From: Ridgeia piscesae
Taxonomy: Eukaryota; Annelida; Polychaeta; Sabellida; Siboglinidae
Assembly: GCA_025642075.2 (NCBI GenBank)
Contig: JAODUO010000153.1
Span: 588,501 to 652,500, forward strand
Direction: 5' to 3'
DNA: 64,000 nucleotides
Positions 57,375 to 64,000 of the stretch are shown here, piece after piece (position 1 is the first letter of the stretch; each line of letters opens with the position of its first letter). The position numbers and the translations under genes are program-made. Below the pieces are notes generated by a model. That model was not told the origin of the DNA. It saw only the letters and a list, made by a program, of their open reading frames with translations, and made no database searches.

Positions 57375-58352
57375 CGTCACAATGGTGTGTGTAGTTACAG
57401 AAGTCTCACAGTGGTGTGTGTATTTATAGAAGTCTCACAGTGGTGTGTGTAGTTATAGAAGTCTCACAGTGGTGTGTGTATTTATAGAAGTCTCACAGTG
57501 GTGTGTGTAGTTATAGAAGTCTAACAGTGGTGTGTGTAGTTATAGAAGTGTCACAGTGGTGTGTGTAGTTACAGAAGTCTCACGGTGGTGTGTGTAGTTA
57601 TAGAAGTCTCACAGTGGTGTGTGTAGTTATAGAAGTCTCACAGTGGTGTGTGTAGTTATAGAAGTTTCACAGTGGTGTGTGTAGTTATAGAAGTCTCACA
57701 GTGGTGTGTGTAGTTACAGAAGTCTCACAGTGGTGTGTAGTTATAGAAGTCTCACAGTGGTGTGTGTAGTTATAGAAGTCTCACAGTGGTGTGTGTAGTT
57801 ATAGAAGTCTCACAGTGGTGTGTGTAGTTACAGAAGTCGCACAGTGGTGTGTAGTTAGAGAAGTCTCACAGTGGTGTGTGTAGTTATAGAAGTCTCACAG
57901 TGGTGTGTGTAGTTACAGAAGTCTCACAGTGGTGTGTAGTTATAGAAGTCTCACAGTGGTGTGTGTAGTTATAGAAGTCTCACAGTGGTGTGTGTAGTTA
58001 TAGAAGTCTCACAGTGGTGTGTTAGTTATAGAAGTCTCACAGTGGTGTGTAGTTATAGAAGTCTCACAGTGGTGTGTAGTTATAGAAGTCTCACAGTGGT
58101 GTGTGTAGTTATAGAAGTCTCACAGTGGTGTGTGTAGTTATAGAAGTCTCACAGTGGTGTGTGTAGTTATAGAAGTCTCACAGTGGTGTGTGTAGTTATA
58201 GAAGTCTCACAGTGGTGTGTGTAGTTATAGAAGTCTCACAGTGGTGTGTGTAGTTATAGAAGTTTCACAGCGGTGTGTAGTTATAGAAGTCTCACAGTGG
58301 TGTGTAGTTATAGAAGGCTCACAGTGCTGTGAGTAGTTATAGAAGTCTCACA
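57375..58352. repeat. 30-bp minisatellite, about 33 copies
   Basis: Unit agtctcacagtggtgtgtgt then agttatagaa, with some 28-bp units lacking one gt and early variants with attta for agtta. Confidence 0.96.
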
Positions 58353-59518
58353 AGTCAAGTTTCAGCTACGGTATGGACTTATGTATTATATAATACAGAT
58401 TTATTTATGATTTATAATAAACTTTTTTATTTTAGAATGTTACACTTATTATATCTTAGAATAGTGTGTTATATTTTAATATGACCATTCATAATCGTCA
58501 ATAGTTCAACCTTAGGCAAGTGTCATGAACGCTTCACTGACTAGATTGCGGCGCAATTTACGATTTCATTATTGCTATTATATGGGCTTGTAATTATAAT
58601 AAAAATTTGAAGGTGCTGTCACATCGGGCTACATTAACACAGTAGGCTTCGATTACTGCCACGTATCCGAAAGTGCTTTCTGTGTGCATTCTCTTGTAAT
58701 GTGCTTGCATGTGTAATCCGTGCGTGTTCATGCATGCGTATGTGTGTGCACGTGCGAGCATTCGCAACAGTGTGGCAACATACTGACGATGATGATACGT
58801 TTTCATGTACAATAGAATATGATTATATACCCAACAATCTCGACCATAATCGTGTTTACTAACGGGAGTATTTAACACACTGTATCTACACAATAGCATT
58901 CTGCGTACGTGGCCTGTCGCTTTGACAAGTGCCTCGTGATTACGATGGACACAAGGAACGAGGAAGATAATGCATTGCCCCACCGCCAGGCCAGATTATT
59001 TATCTGCGCAGCGAGATCGCACGCAATAGACAACGGCGGCGACTACGACCGGCCTTTGTTGATCGAGTTCACCGCATTGCCTTCGCACCGGTTCACTCCG
59101 CGTCCGGTGTAACCCGACACCCGTGACAGCGCATTGATCGCGATTGTCCGGACAACGGCACGCAACGACAACGCAACGGCTGTCATCACCTGTCATCACA
59201 AGAGATCGCCTCTCACACGCCGCCAGGTGGAGCCACGCGCTCTACACTAGTCCGTGCGCTTCGTATTTTAACATTATGGTTTAAAGTTTCCTGGTCTATG
59301 AAAATATTCATCGACAGGTTTTATCAATATTAGACGGTCAACATAAGGTAAAAAAAAAAAGATTAATTGTCAACGAAATAACATTAATTTGCCAACATAT
59401 TAATATATCCGTTATAGGTATGAAGCGACAGTTTTTCTCTAAGGTTTTGGATGTTGTTTTAATGTTTTACACATGTATATGGTACACCAAAATTAGATGT
59501 GTACTAACATTTAACACA
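58353..59518. other. intergenic stretch with a CTCF-like site at 59220
   Basis: No gene supported; the CpG content rises around 58900-59240. Confidence 0.5.
59220..59233 (+). promoter_or_regulatory. CTCF-like motif 5
   Basis: CCGCCAGGTGGAGC, weaker than motifs 1 and 2 because GGAG replaces GGCA/G. Confidence 0.4.
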
Positions 59519-59869
59519 TAGTCTCATTGAGCTAAGTTCAGTATTGATTACAGCGTAAAGATAGTCTCATTGAGCTAAGTTCAGTATTGATTACAGCGTC
59601 TTTGTGCAAGAGTCCATGTATTACAGCGTCTTTGTGCAAGAGTACATGTATTACAGCGTCTTTGTGCAAGAGTCCATGTATTACAGCGTCTTTGTGCAAG
59701 AGTACATGTATTACAGCGTCTTTGTGCAAGAGTCCATGTATTACAGCGTCTTTGTGCAAGAGTCCATGTATTACAGCGTCTTTGTGCAAGAGTACATGTA
59801 TTACAGCGTCTTTGTGCAAGAGTCCATGTATTACAGCGTCTTTGTGCAAGAGTACATGTATTACAGCGC
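59519..59869. repeat. 43-bp duplication followed by a 30-bp minisatellite, about 9 copies
   Basis: Two copies of a 43-bp unit (agtctcattgagctaagttc..) lead into units tctttgtgcaagagtccatg then tattacagcg. Units alternate between gtccatg and gtacatg. Confidence 0.95.
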
Positions 59870-59904
59870 GGACTCCAGTTCTTACGACTACTTGGAGCGA
59901 ACTA

Positions 59905-60100
59905 CATTGATAGAATCGTTCAATCGAGCATCATCTGGACTTGGAAGCATTCAGGCACGCTGCAATTACTGCCTATAACCATATAGTTATTCGTGCAGCG
60001 GAGTGAACTGAGGCAATGTGGATCGAACGAACTGTCCCAAGGTTCCAAACAGCAAGAAATTAATCTTTTACAACTCCACTACCGCGTCCCATTAAGACCC
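59905..60100. repeat. dispersed repeat family 3, copy B
   Basis: Blocks ggaagcattcaggcacgctg, caattactgcc, gaactgtccc and cactaccgcgtcccattaag. Its end runs into the 33-bp array. Confidence 0.65.
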
Positions 60101-60516
60101 AGGTCTACACCTGTTAACGTCCCATTTAGACCCAGGTCAACACCTGATGACGTCCCATTTAGACCCAGGTCAACACCTGGTGACATCCCACTTAGACCCA
60201 GGTCAACACCAGGTGACATCCCACTTAGACCCAGGTCAACACCTGGTGACATCCCACCTAGACCGAGGTCAACGCCAGGGGACGTCCCATTTAGACCCAG
60301 GTCAACACCTGGTGACATCCCACTTAGACCCAGGTCAACACCAGGGGACGTCCCATTTAGACCCAGGTCAACACCTGGTGACATCCCACTTAGACCCAGG
60401 TCAACACCAGGGGACGTCCCATTTAGACCCAGGTCAACACCTGGTGACATCCCACTTAGACCCAGGTCAACACCAGGGGACGTCCCATTTAGACCCAGGT
60501 CAACACCTGGTGACGT
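60083..60516. repeat. 33-bp minisatellite, about 13 copies
   Basis: Unit cccatttagacccaggtcaa then cacctggtgacgt, alternating with cccacttaga and caccagg forms in a 66-bp higher-order pattern. It grew out of the end of dispersed repeat family 3. Each unit has AGGTCA and, 5 bp on, tggtga. Confidence 0.96.
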
Positions 60517-60958
60517 GCAGAGCTCTCGCACGAATCTACGAGTCGTCGAATTGATTCTTTTAAGTTTGTTTACATGCCGAGAATGATCGCCTTGGGGCTG
60601 TCATTGGCTGGTAGCCAAGGCCAACGAGAGCATATTATTCTAGGAACATGCCTGTGTGTGGTAATAACGGCCCCATGGGGCCATTCGTGAAGAAAACACA
60701 TCAATTGTGTAAGGACAGTGCCAACATCAATCACATTTGTTGTTGACATTTCTTTATAAAAAACAATCCAGTTTATATTGTATAAAAATAATGCTATACA
60801 ATATAAAGTTAATATGTCGTATCTTACGGATAGCCGCACTATGTTTTAAAGAATCACATTTGGTTGGTGAAATGTTATGCTTCATGACGAATCAATTGTT
60901 GTCCTCAGAAGAATTGTCGACGTAAACGGCGAGAAATATTGCCTGCGTAGTGTTGACA

Positions 60959-61020
60959 TTTGTAGCCCCGCCCCCATAGGGTGACGTCATTTGTAGCCCC
61001 GCCCCCATAGGGTGACGTCA
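60959..61020 (+). promoter_or_regulatory. two tandem 31-bp units, each with a GC box and a full CRE
   Basis: Each unit contains CCCCGCCCCC and TGACGTCA (60982-60989 and 61013-61020). A third, broken unit starts at 61021. Confidence 0.6.
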
Positions 61021-61304
61021 TTTGTAGACCCTTCCTGGGAATTATCCGAGCTCGCTATCCGGGAATTTTAGTGACAACGCGGAGATTAACATAAACACTG
61101 AACGGTTAAATTCTAATGTTGGTTCTGCTTCGTTATTATATTTTTGTTTTGTTTTTGTTTTTATAATATAACCTAGAAAGATGTAGTATATGTAAGTAGA
61201 TTTAACTGCACAATAAAACATAAATTTAAAAACATAAATATGACAACAGGAGGCGCCTCCCTTTGTTTTTAATTAAAGGGTCTCAGAAACGCAAACCATA
61301 GTGG

Positions 61305-61347
61305 TATAAAACATAATTATGGTATAAAACATAATTATGGTATAAAA
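61305..61347 (+). promoter_or_regulatory. three TATAAAA boxes at 18-bp spacing
   Basis: TATAAAA at 61305, 61323 and 61341 in an 18-bp tandem repeat (ggtataaaacataattat). No gene start confirmed downstream. Confidence 0.35.
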
Positions 61348-61609
61348 CTCGCTTGATTGTGCTCGAGTCAGATTTCGCCACGGTCCAACATGTATGGTGT
61401 GAACAGTTTCATATCATCTTCAGTCGGTTTATGTATCAGATGAATGTGAACGCTGTGAACATTTATCGAAGGAACTAACTTTTATTGTCGGATCTTATCA
61501 CTGGCGACAGACTCTTATGTACATTATAATGTACAAGTAATGCAGTAGTTCGTTCTAGGATTTCACAAAATCATGACTTTGCGCATTTGAGCATGTCGCA
61601 ATCGGTGCT

Positions 61610-62213
61610 AGACTAAATACTTCACAGTCAGTGCTAGACAGAACACGTCACAGTCGGTGCTAGATAGAACACGTCACAGTCGGTGCTAGATAGAACACGT
61701 CACAGTCGGTGCTAGACAGAACACGTCACAGTCGGTGCCAGAGAGAATACGTCACAGTCGGTGCTAGACAGAACACGTCACAGTCGGTGCTAGACAGAAC
61801 ACGTCACAGTCGGTGCTAGACAGAACACGTCACAGTCGGTGCTAGACAGAACACGCCACAGTCGGTGCCAGAGAGAATACGTCACAGTCGGTGCTAGACA
61901 GAACACGTCACAGTCGGTGCTAGACAAAACACGTCACAGTCGGTGCTAGACAGAATACGTCACAGTCGGTGCTAGATAGAACACGTCACAGTCGGTGCTA
62001 GACAGAATACGTCACAGTCGGTGCTAGACAGAACACGTCACAGTCGGTGCTAGACAGAACACGTCACAGTCGGTGCTAGACAGAACACGTCACAATCGGT
62101 GCTAGACAGAATACGTCACAGTCGGTGCTAGACAGAACACGTCACAGTCGGTGCTAGACAGAACACGTCACAGTCGGTGTTAGACAGAACACGTCACAGT
62201 CAGTGATAGACGG
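61610..62213. repeat. 26-bp satellite, about 23 copies
   Basis: Unit cacagtcggtgctagacaga then acacgt. Variants: atagaac, agagaat, gtgccag. Each unit has CACGTCAC, that is ACGTG on the minus strand. Confidence 0.96.
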
Positions 62214-62993
62214 AGCCAGGTTTTCGCTGCTAAAGGCACTGAAACGAGTCGCCACAAAATCGAAATGAGTCGGAACCTTTTGGATTCGAAAGGTTGCAAA
62301 TGGGTATGTCGCCGTTGCGGTTTGTGTCTTCAAAGGAACGAGTCTTGACCGCTCAAATCATTCATCATTAATTGAATACTGCAGTTTCGAACTGACCAAC
62401 GGCCTGCGCTCTCCACCGGGCAGTGTCTTTGATTCGGGGAAGTGATATGACCACATCAGCAAATCAGCCTTCTGCAAATAGTTCTATCGGTCTCCAGACA
62501 ATAGAATGGACGCCGTCATCAGATCAACCCGCGACTGTTCCCTTCAGCTCAGCTCCATTAGACCCTAATTGCACGTCGAATAAACGGTTCTTTCCGTCGA
62601 TTATCTGCAATTAAAGATACATAGTCTAATAGTTGTTATCGCAAAAATAAGGTTATTTACTATAAGTGTCTGTTGCAAAACGTGACCTTCCAAGTATGCT
62701 TTAATTATGCATTATTATATAAAAAGTATATATATAATAATAATCTCATTATCTCTTTACGAATATCGGTGTCCGCCAAGAATGCAATGCAAACATGTTA
62801 TTTTGTTATTACGTTCACGACACAATCAGGTTAATTCAGACAACAGTCAAACCATGGCAAACAGTAACGATTCCTGCAGATACATCAAGTTTAGTATGAC
62901 TGGTTGATCGAAATTTCCAGTTAAAAGCGCATTATTCTCTACCTAATTGATTGTCAGTAGTCATACACCAACTTTTAATTGAACAAGCTGGTG
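62214..62993. other. flank, no gene supported
   Basis: A short ORF (62423-62614; MTTSANQPSANSSIGLQ from an inner Met) is Ser/Pro-rich and may be chance. Confidence 0.5.
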
Positions 62994-63285
<292 letters not shown>

Positions 63286-63437
63286 GTGTTTGTTTGTTGT
63301 TTGTTTGTTTGTTTGTTTGTTTGTTTGTGTGTTGTGTTGTTTGTTTGTTTGTTTGTTTGTTTGTTTGTTTGTTTGTTTGTTTGTTTGTTTGTTTGTTTGT
63401 TGTTTGTTTGTTTGTTTGTTTGTTGTTGTTGTTGTTT
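63286..63437. repeat. (GTTT)n tract
   Basis: About 35 units, a few with GTT; directly continues the (GCGT)n tract. Confidence 0.97.
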
Positions 63438-63482
63438 GGTTATGTTGCTGTAAGTACATGTTTATATATTATTATTATATAG

Positions 63483-63486
<4 letters not shown>

Positions 63487-63527
<41 letters not shown>
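63487..63527. repeat. (AT)n microsatellite
   Basis: About 20 AT units. Confidence 0.97.
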
Positions 63528-63530
<3 letters not shown>

Positions 63531-64000
63531 GATTATTGTGGGTTATGGAAAGTTGACGTCGGGCTATGATGTTGTGGTTATGTAATACTATTGACGTCGA
63601 CGTCGCGTTTATCTACTGTTGACGTTGTGTTATGCTCGTGACGTCATGAGTTCTTTGCTCCTTGCATCACGTCTGTCTACACCCGTTGCAGTACCTTCAT
63701 GTGACACGCGTTGACAAGAAACCAACCGCCTGCTTGGCAAGATATCAAATACAACATTATAACTGTATGCAAACCACAATCGCCACACATCTGTGTTTTT
63801 CTGCACATGAAACATCGTCATTCGGGGTGTTTCCGAACAAGTCGCACCAAGCAGAATAACACTTAACTGATTCAACACATTGATTAACCTAGTCCATTAA
63901 AATCGTCTAAGGCACTTCCGGTGTCACTCGAGAAATCGGGACAAAATTGCACACTTTTCAGTGGCATCACTCTTACTGGTAGCACAAGATCAACAAAAGA
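63528..64000. other. flank with repeated GACGTC motifs
   Basis: TGACGTC/GACGTC occurs at about 63552, 63591, 63597 and 63639 (the last a full TGACGTCA). No gene called. Confidence 0.5.

Noticed and set aside
58909..59112. 67-codon ORF with MDTRNEEDNALPHRQ
   Set aside because: Short, no recognised family, overlaps a minus-strand ORF of equal length; likely chance in CpG-rich sequence.

Overview
The window is invertebrate animal DNA. It is intron-rich with GT-AG introns, AT-rich overall, carries a tRNA-derived SINE and DNA-transposon remnants, and by eye about a fifth to a quarter is tandem repeat. No bacterial or viral gene layout is seen. The protein reads like a HIF-alpha from a lophotrochozoan, perhaps a mollusc; that placement is an inference from general likeness, not a search.

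The only well-supported gene is a plus-strand hypoxia-inducible factor alpha (HIF1A-like). I could assemble 14 coding exons between 4365 and 36956. All junctions are GT-AG, the phases chain without a break, and the total is exactly 812 codons plus a stop. Exon order follows HIF-alpha: basic helix-loop-helix (exon 2), PAS-A (3-4), PAS-B (5-7), linker (8), N-terminal oxygen-dependent degradation proline in LTHLAP (9), linker (10-11), C-terminal degradation proline in RAPYIPM (12), inhibitory and low-complexity region (13), divergent C-terminal activation region (14-15). The first coding exon, a dozen or so residues, was not found and probably lies in or left of bases 1-4364.

The most unusual structure is in the introns. 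Several minisatellites are built from the gene's own splice junctions. A 57-bp array and a related 23-bp array before exon 4 repeat the exon 4 acceptor plus its first coding bases. A 48-bp array before exon 8 repeats that exon's acceptor plus its first coding bases about 18 times and runs straight into the true exon. A roughly 31-bp array after exon 10 repeats the exon 10 end and its donor. A 27-bp array abuts the exon 14 acceptor. The same gene thus carries dozens of decoy splice sites. Other intronic items are a 45-bp array after exon 2, a 37-bp array with no stop trinucleotide on the plus strand, a 3.0-kb composite transposon with a Mutator-like ORF, a G-quadruplex-prone tract, a (CCCT)n tract before exon 9 and a SINE in intron 12.

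Downstream of the gene (36957-64000) I find no certain gene. After a probable 3' UTR there is a cluster of four CTCF-like motifs (41.0-42.8 kb), three with related flanks, then a perfect 45-bp palindrome and many arrays (32, 21, 17/34, 25, 30, 30, 33 and 26 bp, plus simple repeats). Three pairs or groups of diverged dispersed repeats are also present. One possible first coding exon (47412-47558) and a promoter-like stretch (tandem GC-box/CRE units and three spaced TATA boxes, 60.9-61.35 kb) hint at another gene to the right. The long ORFs of this half are by-products of arrays with few stop codons.
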